11,473 bases of DNA from Fusobacterium sp. GTDB lineage: Bacteria; Fusobacteriota; Fusobacteriia; Fusobacteriales; Fusobacteriaceae. Each line of letters begins with the position of its first letter. The first letter of the stretch is position 1. Shown piece after piece: positions 1 through 6,554 of the stretch. The position numbers and the translations under genes are program-made. Where the stretch lies: positions 1 through 11,473 of the forward strand of contig JAHHSZ010000057.1 in NCBI GenBank assembly GCA_020024915.1. The letters are read 5' to 3'. Below the pieces are notes generated by a model. The model worked only from the letters and a program-made list of their open reading frames with translations, did no database searches and was not told the origin of the DNA.

Positions 1-435
1 TTAGGACAGTTAGGTGAAGATAATTACTGGATAATTCCTAAAAAAGGTGATACAATTGAAGTTATACCAGGAGCTAATTATGGTGCTTATGTTTGGAGTA
101 AAAATGGAGAAACTGTTGATGTAGCAGAAATTCAAAAACAACTTGTAGATAATCCAGGAGCAGTAGCTAGTATATTACCAGATTTAGAGTTTAGAGTAAA
201 TGGAATAAAAACTGGTATGGTATTGGATCTGATACATAATCCAGATTATGTTAAAAAGATATTTGCTGGAGAGAGAGTAAGTGTAGTGACAGATGAGGAT
301 TATTACTTAGCCTTAGGAGATAATACCAATGGAAGTTATGACTCAAGAATGTGGGGATTTGTAAAAGAGAGCAGAATTAAAGGAAAGGCATTTGTTAGAT
401 TTTGGCCTTTAAATAGAATCTCTTTAGTAAAATAG
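1..435 (+). CDS. lepB: Type I signal peptidase, C-terminal part (5' end outside window)
   Basis: The open frame runs in from the left edge and ends at TAG 433-435, leaving the last 144 residues. Type I signal peptidases (family S26) are membrane-anchored enzymes that cut signal peptides from exported proteins on the outer face of the cytoplasmic membrane. The identifying motif is box E, GDNTNGSYDSRMWG, at residues 106-119 of the fragment, followed by the typical ending GKAFVRFWPLNRI. The catalytic Ser and Lys and the membrane anchor would lie upstream and cannot be checked. The roughly 95 residues before box E (including WIIPKKGDTIEV) look like an enlarged outer beta domain. An ATG at 217 opens the same frame but lies inside the domain and is not the real start. 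The next gene begins 9 bases downstream, so the two are probably co-transcribed. The family call is firm, but activity cannot be judged from this part alone. Confidence 0.93.
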   Translation, partial: LGQLGEDNYWIIPKKGDTIEVIPGANYGAYVWSKNGETVDVAEIQKQLVDNPGAVASILPDLEFRVNGIKTGMVLDLIHNPDYVKKIFAGERVSVVTDEDYYLALGDNTNGSYDSRMWGFVKESRIKGKAFVRFWPLNRISLVK

Positions 436-444
436 TGAGGAATT

Positions 445-873
445 ATGAGGTTAGAGTATAAGATAGATATAGAGGTTTTAACCAGATTAGAAAAAATATG
501 TTTTCCAACAAGTGCTTATACAGAGGAACAGTTGTCAAAGATAGTTCAAGAGAGAGAGAGGTACAATATAGTTGGAGTGTCTTCTACACAAAATTTGATT
601 GGATATGTGATTGTCTTTGATAATAGTGAGAGTTTAGAGATAATGAAAATAGCAGTTTTACCTGAATTTAGAAAAAAAGGTATAGGAAAGATTTTGTTAG
701 ATGAGATTGAAAAATTAAAAAAAGATATTTTTTTAGAAGTTCGAGAGAGCAATATAGTAGCCAGAGAATTTTATATAAAAAATAGTTTTAAAGAGATAGG
801 CAAGAGAAAAAATTACTATAAGGATAACAATGAAGCAGCTATTATAATGTTAAAAGAAAATAATAAAAACTAA
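445..873 (+). CDS. rimI: GNAT N-acetyltransferase, RimI-like (ribosomal protein N-terminal alanine acetyltransferase)
   Basis: This is a 142-residue GNAT-fold protein, close to the usual 145-160 residues of RimI. RimI transfers acetyl from acetyl-CoA to the N-terminal amine of ribosomal protein S18 in the cytoplasm. The acetyl-CoA phosphate-binding loop is RKKGIG at residues 76-81, just after the strand IMKIAVLPEF. The segment LEVRESN...FY (97-110) followed by KRKNYY matches the RimI subfamily: Glu98 and Tyr110 align with Glu103 and Tyr115, the catalytic pair of Escherichia coli RimI. The ATG at 445 has GAGG at 437-440, 4 bases upstream. The gene lies 9 bases after lepB and 19 before purB, within one probable operon. 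It is not next to tsaB or tsaD, which often accompany rimI. The GNAT assignment is certain. The S18 substrate is inferred from subfamily motifs, and another protein or small-molecule target is possible. Confidence 0.85.
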   Translation: MRLEYKIDIEVLTRLEKICFPTSAYTEEQLSKIVQERERYNIVGVSSTQNLIGYVIVFDNSESLEIMKIAVLPEFRKKGIGKILLDEIEKLKKDIFLEVRESNIVAREFYIKNSFKEIGKRKNYYKDNNEAAIIMLKENNKN

Positions 874-892
874 TATAAAAGGATGGAAAAAA

Positions 893-2326
893 ATGGAAAC
901 AAATATTTATTCAAACCCTTTAGCAGAGAGATATAGTTCAAAAGAGATGTTAGAAAACTTTTCACCAAATAAGAAATTTTCTACTTGGAGAAAATTATGG
1001 ATAGCTTTAGCAGAATCAGAAAAAGAATTAGGTTTAAATATAACTGATGAACAAATTGAAGAGATGAAAGCTAATATTTACAATATAGATTATGAATTAG
1101 CAACTAAAAAGGAAGTAGAGTTTAGGCACGATGTTATGGCACACGTTCATACATTTGGAATACAAGCTCCAAAGGCAATGCCTATCATACATCTAGGAGC
1201 AACTAGTGCTTTTGTTGGAGATAATACAGATCTTATTCAAATAAAAGATGGATTGGATATTGTAAAGACAAAATTAATAAATGTAATTTCAGAGATGTCA
1301 AAATTTGCAATGGAGAATAGAAGTCTACCTACTTTAGGATTTACACATTTCCAAGCAGCACAATTAACAACTGTTGGAAAGAGAGCTACTTTGTGGTTAC
1401 AGAGTCTATTATTAGATTTAGAAGAGTTAGAGTTTAGAGAAAAAACTTTAAGATTTCGAGGAGTAAAGGGAACAACGGGAACACAAGCAAGTTTTCAAGA
1501 GTTATTTAATGGAGATTTTGAAAAGGTAAAAGAATTAGATAGAAGAATTACTGAGAAAATGGGATTTGATAAGAGATTTTTAGTAACAGGACAAACTTAT
1601 GACAGAAAAGTAGATTCAGAAATTATGAACCTATTGGCTAATATAGCACAATCAGCCCATAAATTTACAAATGATTTGAGACTTTTACAACATTTAAAAG
1701 AGATAGAGGAGCCTTTTGAAAAGAGTCAAATAGGATCTTCAGCAATGGCTTATAAAAGAAATCCAATGAGAAGTGAAAGAATATCATCACTTGCTAAGTT
1801 TGTAATAGCATTGCAACAAAGTACAGCTATGACAGCTTCAACTCAATGGTTTGAAAGAACTTTAGATGATTCAGCTAACAAAAGATTATCACTACCTCAA
1901 GCTTTCTTAGCAGTAGATGCAATCTTAATAATTTGGAAAAACATATTAGATGGACTAGTTATTTATCCAAAAATGATAGAGAAAAGAATAATGGCAGAGT
2001 TACCATTTATGTCGACTGAGTATATAATAATGGAGTGTGTAAAAAATGGTGGAGACAGGCAAGAGCTTCATGAAAGAATAAGAGTGCACTCTATGGAAGC
2101 AGGTAAAAATGTAAAAGTTGAAGGTAAGGACAACGATTTAATCAACAGAATAATAAATGATAAGTATTTCAACTTAGATAAAGAGAGATTATTAGAGATA
2201 TTAGCTCCTAAAAATTTCATTGGATTTGCTCCAGAACAAACAAAAGAATTTATAGATATAGAAGTTAGTCCAATCTTAGCAAAATATAAAGATAAACTAG
2301 GAATGAAGGCAGCTTTAAGAGTTTAA
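893..2326 (+). CDS. purB: Adenylosuccinate lyase, long eukaryote-like form
   Basis: This cytoplasmic enzyme of the fumarase/aspartase superfamily removes fumarate twice in purine synthesis: from SAICAR to give AICAR, and from adenylosuccinate to give AMP. The 477-residue length and sequence follow the human-type ADSL rather than the roughly 430-residue Bacillus form. Shared blocks include RHDVMAHVHTF (78-88), VGDNTDLI, SLPTLGFTHF (144-153), RFRGVKGTTGTQASF, QWFERTLDDSAN and ELPFMSTE. His152 in the THFQ motif corresponds to the catalytic acid. The flexible signature loop GSSAMAYKRNPMRSER (281-296) carries the catalytic Ser. Ala replaces the usual Pro in this loop (286) and in the THFQ-P-A motif (155). 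The ATG at 893 has AAGGATGG at 879-886, 6 bases upstream. The stop is only 2 bases before the next start, so translation is probably coupled. No other pur genes are in view. Confidence 0.97.
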   Translation: METNIYSNPLAERYSSKEMLENFSPNKKFSTWRKLWIALAESEKELGLNITDEQIEEMKANIYNIDYELATKKEVEFRHDVMAHVHTFGIQAPKAMPIIHLGATSAFVGDNTDLIQIKDGLDIVKTKLINVISEMSKFAMENRSLPTLGFTHFQAAQLTTVGKRATLWLQSLLLDLEELEFREKTLRFRGVKGTTGTQASFQELFNGDFEKVKELDRRITEKMGFDKRFLVTGQTYDRKVDSEIMNLLANIAQSAHKFTNDLRLLQHLKEIEEPFEKSQIGSSAMAYKRNPMRSERISSLAKFVIALQQSTAMTASTQWFERTLDDSANKRLSLPQAFLAVDAILIIWKNILDGLVIYPKMIEKRIMAELPFMSTEYIIMECVKNGGDRQELHERIRVHSMEAGKNVKVEGKDNDLINRIINDKYFNLDKERLLEILAPKNFIGFAPEQTKEFIDIEVSPILAKYKDKLGMKAALRV

Positions 2327-2328
2327 TT

Positions 2329-2844
2329 ATGAAAAAAGATAGAAGAGATATGTATTTGAAGGCTTTAGTACTACTGGCCCTGTATCTTTCTATTGCAGAG
2401 AACTTTATACCCAAACCATTTCCTTGGATGAAAATAGGGCTATCAAACATTGCAGTTTTGATAGCTCTTGAAAAATTTGATTCTAAATTTGCTATAGAAT
2501 TAGTTTTTTTGAGAATAGTCATACAGGGTTTGATGTTAGGCACCATATTTACACCTGGGTTTATAATAAGTTTAACTGCAGGAAGCTTGACAACTATATT
2601 TATGATAGGATTATATAAGTTTAGAGATCATCTTTCACTAATAGCAATCAGCTCACTATCAGCTTTTTTACACAATCTATTTCAACTGATAGTGGTGTAT
2701 TTTTTAATGTTTAGAAATGTATCTCTATATTCAAAATCTATTATGGGTTTTGTATGGATATTTTTGCTTATTGGCGTAGTGGCAGGAATGATAACTGGAT
2801 TTATTGGTGAAAAACTAAATTTGAGAAGGAGTAATACAAAATGA
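2329..2844 (+). CDS. Gx transporter / 'heptaprenyl diphosphate synthase component I' family membrane protein
   Basis: This is a 171-residue, very hydrophobic protein with about six predicted membrane segments (roughly 10-27, 36-48, 53-72, 76-97, 103-127 and 137-160), a basic N-terminus (MKKDRRD) and a basic tail. The segment PFPWMKIGLSNIAVLIAL (31-48) and the small-residue stretch PGFIISLTAGSLTT (76-89) are typical of the family named after 'heptaprenyl diphosphate synthase component I'. That name is inherited, and nothing here resembles a prenyl synthase. The shape is more like a small-molecule uptake subunit similar to ECF-type S components, which is an inference. The substrate is unknown. 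The ATG at 2329 has a weak AAGAG at 2317-2321. An in-frame ATG at 2350 behind AGAAGAGA is an alternative that would shorten the basic N-terminus. The gene overlaps glmM by 4 bases (ATGA), so the two are probably translated together. Confidence 0.82.
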   Translation: MKKDRRDMYLKALVLLALYLSIAENFIPKPFPWMKIGLSNIAVLIALEKFDSKFAIELVFLRIVIQGLMLGTIFTPGFIISLTAGSLTTIFMIGLYKFRDHLSLIAISSLSAFLHNLFQLIVVYFLMFRNVSLYSKSIMGFVWIFLLIGVVAGMITGFIGEKLNLRRSNTK

Positions 2845-4196
2845 GAAAATATTTTGGAACTGATGGAATAAGAGGAGAAGCAAATAGAGAGCTAAGTGTA
2901 GATATAGCTTTAAGATTGGGGTATGCTTTAGGCTATTATTTAAAAAGAGAAAACCCAGACAAGAAAAAATTAAAAGTTATACTAGGTTGTGATACGAGAG
3001 TATCAGGTTATATGTTAAGATCAGCACTTTTAGCTGGATTGACTTCAATGGGAGTGAATGTTGACTTTGTAGGAGTTATCTCAACACCAGCAGTGGCTTA
3101 TCTAACTAAGGAGAAAGATGCAGATGCAGGTATAATGATATCAGCTTCTCACAATCCAGCTAAGGACAATGGACTAAAAGTTTTTGCAAGTAATGGATAT
3201 AAATTACCTGATGAAGTTGAGATGGAGATTGAGAGATTGATGGACGATCCAACTATCTTAGAAAATCCAATAGCTGGAGATAAAGTAGGACAGTTTAAAT
3301 ATGCTGAAGATGAGTATTATTCATATAGAGATCATCTACTTTCTTCTGTATCGGGAGACTTTACAGGAATAAAAGTTGTGGTAGATACTGCTAACGGTTC
3401 AGCTTACAGAATAGCAAAAGATGTATTTTTAGCTTTAGGAGCAGAGGTTGTACTGATAAATGATGTTCCAAATGGAACAAATATAAACGTAAAATGTGGA
3501 TCAACTCATCCAGAGATTTTAGCTAAGGTGGTAATAGGTTATGAGGCAGATCTAGGATTAGCATATGATGGGGATGCAGATAGACTTATTGCAGTTGATA
3601 GAAGAGGAAATATAATTGACGGAGATAAGATAATAGCAACTCTTGCAATGGGAATGAAGAGAAAAGGAGAGTTAACAGGAGATAGAGTAGTAACTACAGT
3701 TATGAGTAATATGGGATTTGAAAGCTACTTAAAAGAGAATGGAATAGAGTTACTAAGAGCTAATGTTGGAGATAGGTATGTTCTTGAGAAGATGCTACAA
3801 CAGAGTGTGGCTATTGGAGGAGAGCAATCTGGACACATAATACTACTACAATATGCAACAACAGGAGATGGAGTTTTAACTTCTTTAAAATTAGTTGAAG
3901 CTTTAAGAGATGAGAAAAAATATTTAGATGAGATGATAAAAGATATAAAAGATTGGCCACAAAAGTTGGTAAATGTTGTTGTAGATAATAAGAAAAAAAA
4001 TATATGGAACCAAAATAAGAATATAGTGGATTTTATTGCACTAAAAGAGAAAGAGATGGAAGGATTAGGAAGAGTTCTAGTTAGAACATCTGGAACAGAG
4101 CCATTAGTAAGAGTAATGGTAGAGGGAAAAGAGACAGCTATGGTAGAGAAGGTTGTAAATGAGATAGCAGATGTTGTAAAAAAAGAATTAGCTTAG
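2841..4196 (+). CDS. glmM: Phosphoglucosamine mutase
   Basis: GlmM interconverts glucosamine-6-phosphate and glucosamine-1-phosphate in the cytoplasm, the step before UDP-N-acetylglucosamine, and so feeds peptidoglycan and lipopolysaccharide synthesis. At 451 residues it has the usual full length of this alpha-D-phosphohexomutase. The N-terminus KYFGTDGIRGEAN is diagnostic for GlmM. The phosphoserine loop is ISASHNP at 100-106, with Ser103 as the phosphorylated residue. The Mg2+ loop is DGDADR at 243-248, the sugar-specificity loop is GEQSGH at 327-332, and the phosphate-binding loop is RTSGTEP at 415-421. All four functional loops are intact. The ATG at 2841 overlaps the preceding stop and has AGAAGGAG at 2824-2831, 9 bases upstream. 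A methyltransferase gene follows after 15 bases. The activating phosphorylation seen in other bacteria cannot be judged here. Confidence 0.97.
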   Translation: MRKYFGTDGIRGEANRELSVDIALRLGYALGYYLKRENPDKKKLKVILGCDTRVSGYMLRSALLAGLTSMGVNVDFVGVISTPAVAYLTKEKDADAGIMISASHNPAKDNGLKVFASNGYKLPDEVEMEIERLMDDPTILENPIAGDKVGQFKYAEDEYYSYRDHLLSSVSGDFTGIKVVVDTANGSAYRIAKDVFLALGAEVVLINDVPNGTNINVKCGSTHPEILAKVVIGYEADLGLAYDGDADRLIAVDRRGNIIDGDKIIATLAMGMKRKGELTGDRVVTTVMSNMGFESYLKENGIELLRANVGDRYVLEKMLQQSVAIGGEQSGHIILLQYATTGDGVLTSLKLVEALRDEKKYLDEMIKDIKDWPQKLVNVVVDNKKKNIWNQNKNIVDFIALKEKEMEGLGRVLVRTSGTEPLVRVMVEGKETAMVEKVVNEIADVVKKELA

Positions 4197-4211
4197 TTTA
4201 AGGAGAGATAG

Positions 4212-4919
4212 ATGTATAAAGTTTTCTCAAAATTATATGATAAATTTATGGAATTTTCAGATTATGGTGCTTGGGAAAAACAAGTTGAAGAGCTTATTGA
4301 AAAAGGAAGTCCAGATGGAAAAAGATTACTAGATATTGGTTGTGGAACTGGAGAACTTCTTTTGAGAATGACCAAAAACTACCAGTGTGATGGTATGGAT
4401 ATCTCTGAAGAGATGTTGAAGATAGCACAGAAAAAACTGAAACATAGAGAGGTAAAACTATTTTTAGGTGACATGGTGGAGTTCGATACAGGATATAGAT
4501 ATGATATAATGGTTTCACTTTTTGATACTGTTAATCATCTAGTTTCACTTGAGGAGTTAGAGGAGCACTTTAAAAGTGTTAAAAACTCATTGAACTCAAA
4601 TGGTATCTATATATTTGATGTTGTAGATAGAGAGTTCATGGAAACAATGTTTCCAGGAGGAGTATTTGTAGATAATAGAAAAGAGATAACTTGTATTTGG
4701 GAACATGGGATAGAAGATGGGATTGATTATATTGATGCAACATACTTTTTAAAAAATTCTCATGGTAGTTGGGAGAGATTTAAAGAGTCTTATGCAAAAA
4801 AGATATTTACCCATACAGAGATAGAGAAATGTGCTATTAAAGCTGGTTTAAAAATGATAACAAAAGTGATAAATGATAAGATAGCAGGAAAAAGATCTGT
4901 ATATTTATTAAAAAAATAA
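4212..4919 (+). CDS. Class I SAM-dependent methyltransferase, YqeM-like
   Basis: This 235-residue soluble protein has the Rossmann-type methyltransferase fold. Motif I, LLDIGCGTGELL, lies at 39-50 and binds S-adenosylmethionine. The acidic residue at the end of strand 2 is Asp63 in GMDISEEML. The motif GDM (86-88) and the strand-4 region YDIMVSLFDTVNHL (97-110) follow in normal order. The N-terminus YKVFSKLYDKFM...DYGAW resembles the YqeM family of Firmicutes, whose substrate is, as far as I know, not established. The C-terminal third looks like a substrate-binding beta region with no motif I can name. The ATG at 4212 has AAGGAG at 4200-4205, 6 bases upstream. It is the last gene of the upstream run: an AT-rich hairpin begins at its stop codon and a promoter follows. 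The fold is certain; the substrate cannot be predicted. Confidence 0.88.
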   Translation: MYKVFSKLYDKFMEFSDYGAWEKQVEELIEKGSPDGKRLLDIGCGTGELLLRMTKNYQCDGMDISEEMLKIAQKKLKHREVKLFLGDMVEFDTGYRYDIMVSLFDTVNHLVSLEELEEHFKSVKNSLNSNGIYIFDVVDREFMETMFPGGVFVDNRKEITCIWEHGIEDGIDYIDATYFLKNSHGSWERFKESYAKKIFTHTEIEKCAIKAGLKMITKVINDKIAGKRSVYLLKK

Positions 4920-4951
4920 AAATTATTTATTATATGATAATAAATAATTTT
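4919..4951. terminator. Perfect 15-bp all-A/T hairpin, possible terminator
   Basis: Bases 4919-4933 and 4937-4951 are perfect reverse complements around a three-base loop (ATG, 4934-4936). The stem begins inside the stop codon of the methyltransferase gene. It contains no G-C pair, and on the + strand only the four T at the end of the right arm (4948-4951) are available as a U-tract before AGTAAAAAA. It is therefore a weak match to a classical intrinsic terminator. On the - strand the stem would be followed by a T-rich run, but no opposing gene is in view. Its place between a gene end and the atp promoter supports a role in ending or stabilising the upstream transcript. Confidence 0.5.
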
Positions 4952-4971
4952 AGTAAAAAACTATAATAAGT

Positions 4972-5000
4972 TTGACTATTTTTGTTTTGTATTATAAAAT
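4972..5000 (+). promoter_or_regulatory. Sigma-70-type promoter of the atp operon
   Basis: The -35 box TTGACT (4972-4977) and -10 box TAAAAT (4995-5000) each match the consensus at five of six positions and are separated by the ideal 17 bases. An overlapping TATAAA at 4993-4998 would give a 15-base spacer and is less likely. Transcription would start near 5006-5008, about 14 bases before the first atp start codon. This is the only convincing promoter seen in the window and no comparable match was noticed further along the atp genes, so the whole cluster is probably read from here. The element is inferred from sequence only. Confidence 0.72.
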
Positions 5001-5020
5001 TGTATAGCAAAGAGATGTGA

Positions 5021-5245
5021 ATGTGTATGAAATATATCAAATGGATGACAAAAGATATTCTATATGCGTTATCTTTATTAAGTTATTTAGGTTTTTTAAT
5101 GGTAGGGAATATACTGTTGTATATAGGAATATATAAGTTAATAGAGAGATTTTTTATTAAAAGCACAACTCTATTTGTAATTCTTATTACAGTTGGAGTT
5201 ATAAGTGGATTTTATAATGTATATATGACAATAATGAGAAAATAA
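5021..5245 (+). CDS. atpZ: AtpZ-like ATP synthase-associated membrane protein (AtpZ/AtpI family)
   Basis: This is a 74-residue protein with two predicted membrane segments, about 13-40 and 48-68, and short basic ends. The second segment ends in GVISGFYNVYMTIMRK, which resembles the G-x-x-x-GFYNVY ending of the AtpZ family often found at the start of bacterial atp operons. The first segment is less typical, since the expected glycine-rich, Asp-ended helical hairpin is not clear. AtpZ proteins have been linked with AtpI to ATP synthase assembly and, in Bacillus pseudofirmus, to Mg2+ uptake; which applies here is unknown. The ATG at 5021 has AAAGAG at 5009-5014, 6 bases upstream, and ATG at 5027 is an alternative. 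It is the first gene after the promoter, with a very short leader, and atpI begins 9 bases after its stop. Position supports the call as much as sequence does. Confidence 0.72.
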   Translation: MCMKYIKWMTKDILYALSLLSYLGFLMVGNILLYIGIYKLIERFFIKSTTLFVILITVGVISGFYNVYMTIMRK

Positions 5246-5254
5246 GGTGATTAA

Positions 5255-5632
5255 GTGGACAAAGTAAAAATTTTATTTAAAAGAACCTGGATTACAGCTT
5301 TAGCTATATTAGTCTATGGAGTGATAGTAGGGAGCAAAGAGGTATATTTAGGGATGTTCTCAGGAGCAGTAGTGTCTATTTTAGGACTTTATTTGTTATG
5401 TCTAGATGTAAAAAAAATAGTTGCAACACAACAGGGATCATATAAAAGAGGTATATTGGGTTATTTACAGAGATACCTTATATATGGGATTTACTTGGGA
5501 GTGATGGGTAAATTTTTTGGCCTATCAATGATAATATGTTCGGGACTAGGGCTTCTCAATGTGAAAGGTAATATCTTATTGATGGCTCTTTCTGATAAAG
5601 TTTTAAAAATAAGGGATAAAAACCTAAAATAA
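5255..5632 (+). CDS. atpI: ATP synthase subunit I (c-ring assembly factor AtpI)
   Basis: This 125-residue membrane protein has about four predicted membrane segments (roughly 11-26, 30-50, 70-86 and 87-112) and a basic hydrophilic loop near 52-66. That is the size and layout of AtpI, normally encoded between atpZ and atpB. In the related Na+ enzyme of Propionigenium modestum, AtpI was shown to assist assembly of the c-ring; by analogy this protein should act on the atpE product in the cytoplasmic membrane. The start is GTG at 5255, supported by AAGGTG at 5244-5249, 5 bases upstream. No in-frame ATG is better placed. AtpI sequences diverge widely, so the call rests on topology, the run YLGMFSGAVVSILGLYLL (31-48) and gene order. 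The gene lies 25 bases before atpB. Confidence 0.8.
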   Translation: MDKVKILFKRTWITALAILVYGVIVGSKEVYLGMFSGAVVSILGLYLLCLDVKKIVATQQGSYKRGILGYLQRYLIYGIYLGVMGKFFGLSMIICSGLGLLNVKGNILLMALSDKVLKIRDKNLK

Positions 5633-5657
5633 AACAGAAAGGAGGGTTTAATCGGCA

Positions 5658-6524
5658 ATGAACAAACTAAAAACATTTATTCCAATAGTCATAATAGCAG
5701 TAATTGGAGGAATAGTAAGAAAGCTTAGCTTTATAGAGTTTCAGATACCCCCTTTGGTAGAAGGACCTAAGGTAGTTTTCTTTATACCATTACCAGAGTT
5801 TCTTCAGAAGATGCCTTTTGCAATGGAATTGGCAAATGGAGGATATGGGTTACCAGTAACAATAACTGTAGTTACTACTTGGTTTTTAATATTTTTTATG
5901 TTTATGTTATTTAGAATTGGAACTAGCAAGCTAGAGATAATTCCTGGAAAATTACAACTTATTTTAGAGAGCATCTATGCTTTCTTAGATGGAGTAGTAG
6001 AGCAGATGATGGGTTCTTGGAAGAAAAAATATCTATCATATATAGGACCATTATTTCTATTTATATTTACATCAAATATAATAAGCTTTTTCCCAATTCC
6101 TTGGTTTTCTTTAAATGATGGACATATTAGTTTTGCACCAGCTTTTAGAACACCAACTTCAGATTTGAATACTACAGTTGGACTAGCACTTTTAACAACA
6201 TTTATGTTCTTAAAAGCAAGTATAAAATCTAATGGAGTTTTAGGATATTTTAAAGGTTTCTTAGCACCAATTCCAATAATGTTACCATTAAATATAGTTG
6301 GTGAATTTGCAAAACCAGTAAATATATCAGTTAGACTTTTCGGTAATGCCTTTGCAGGTGGAGTAATAATGGGTCTTCTATATATGGGAGCTCCAGCAGT
6401 AGTGCCAGCAGCATTACACTTATATTTTGATTTATTCTCAGGACTTGTACAAAGTTTTGTATTTATAATGTTAAGTATGGTATATATTCAAGGTTCTTTA
6501 GGGGATAGTGAATATACAGAATAA
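5658..6524 (+). CDS. atpB: F-type ATP synthase subunit a
   Basis: Subunit a is the stator half of the ion channel in the membrane Fo sector: ions enter and leave the c-ring through half-channels along it. The 288-residue protein has several hydrophobic segments. The conserved penultimate-helix motif is NISVRLFGNAFAGG (222-235), with the essential arginine at Arg226, the position reported for Ilyobacter tartaricus. Lys219 and Ile277 fall where the Na+ enzyme of Propionigenium modestum has Lys220 and Ile278, residues tied to ion specificity by mutation, so Na+ use is favoured. The ATG at 5658 follows a strong AAAGGAGG at 5638-5645 with a rather long 12-base gap, and no closer in-frame start exists. 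atpE begins 30 bases after the stop. Recognition is firm; ion specificity is inferred jointly with subunit c. Confidence 0.97.
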   Translation: MNKLKTFIPIVIIAVIGGIVRKLSFIEFQIPPLVEGPKVVFFIPLPEFLQKMPFAMELANGGYGLPVTITVVTTWFLIFFMFMLFRIGTSKLEIIPGKLQLILESIYAFLDGVVEQMMGSWKKKYLSYIGPLFLFIFTSNIISFFPIPWFSLNDGHISFAPAFRTPTSDLNTTVGLALLTTFMFLKASIKSNGVLGYFKGFLAPIPIMLPLNIVGEFAKPVNISVRLFGNAFAGGVIMGLLYMGAPAVVPAALHLYFDLFSGLVQSFVFIMLSMVYIQGSLGDSEYTE

Positions 6525-6554
6525 TAAAGTTTTTTAAAATCAGGAGGTATAGAA

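Noticed and set aside
217..435. ATG at 217 as the start of a separate small gene
   Set aside because: The same frame is open to the left edge and the protein continues as the signal peptidase beta domain before box E.
549..560. (AG)6 dinucleotide tract in rimI as a possible phase-variation site
   Set aside because: Only six units, in frame, in a genome rich in AGA/GAG codons; too short to suggest real slippage control.
843..848. TATAAT near the end of rimI as a possible purB promoter
   Set aside because: It lies in coding sequence with no -35 match at proper spacing, and TATAAT is common by chance in such AT-rich DNA.
3993..4000. Run of eight A in glmM
   Set aside because: Encodes lysines in an intact frame; such runs are expected at this base composition and show no sign of frameshifting.
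4962..4967. Perfect TATAAT hexamer upstream of the main atp promoter
   Set aside because: No -35-like sequence at 16-18 bases upstream; that region is the A/T hairpin. The TTGACT-TAAAAT pair is better.
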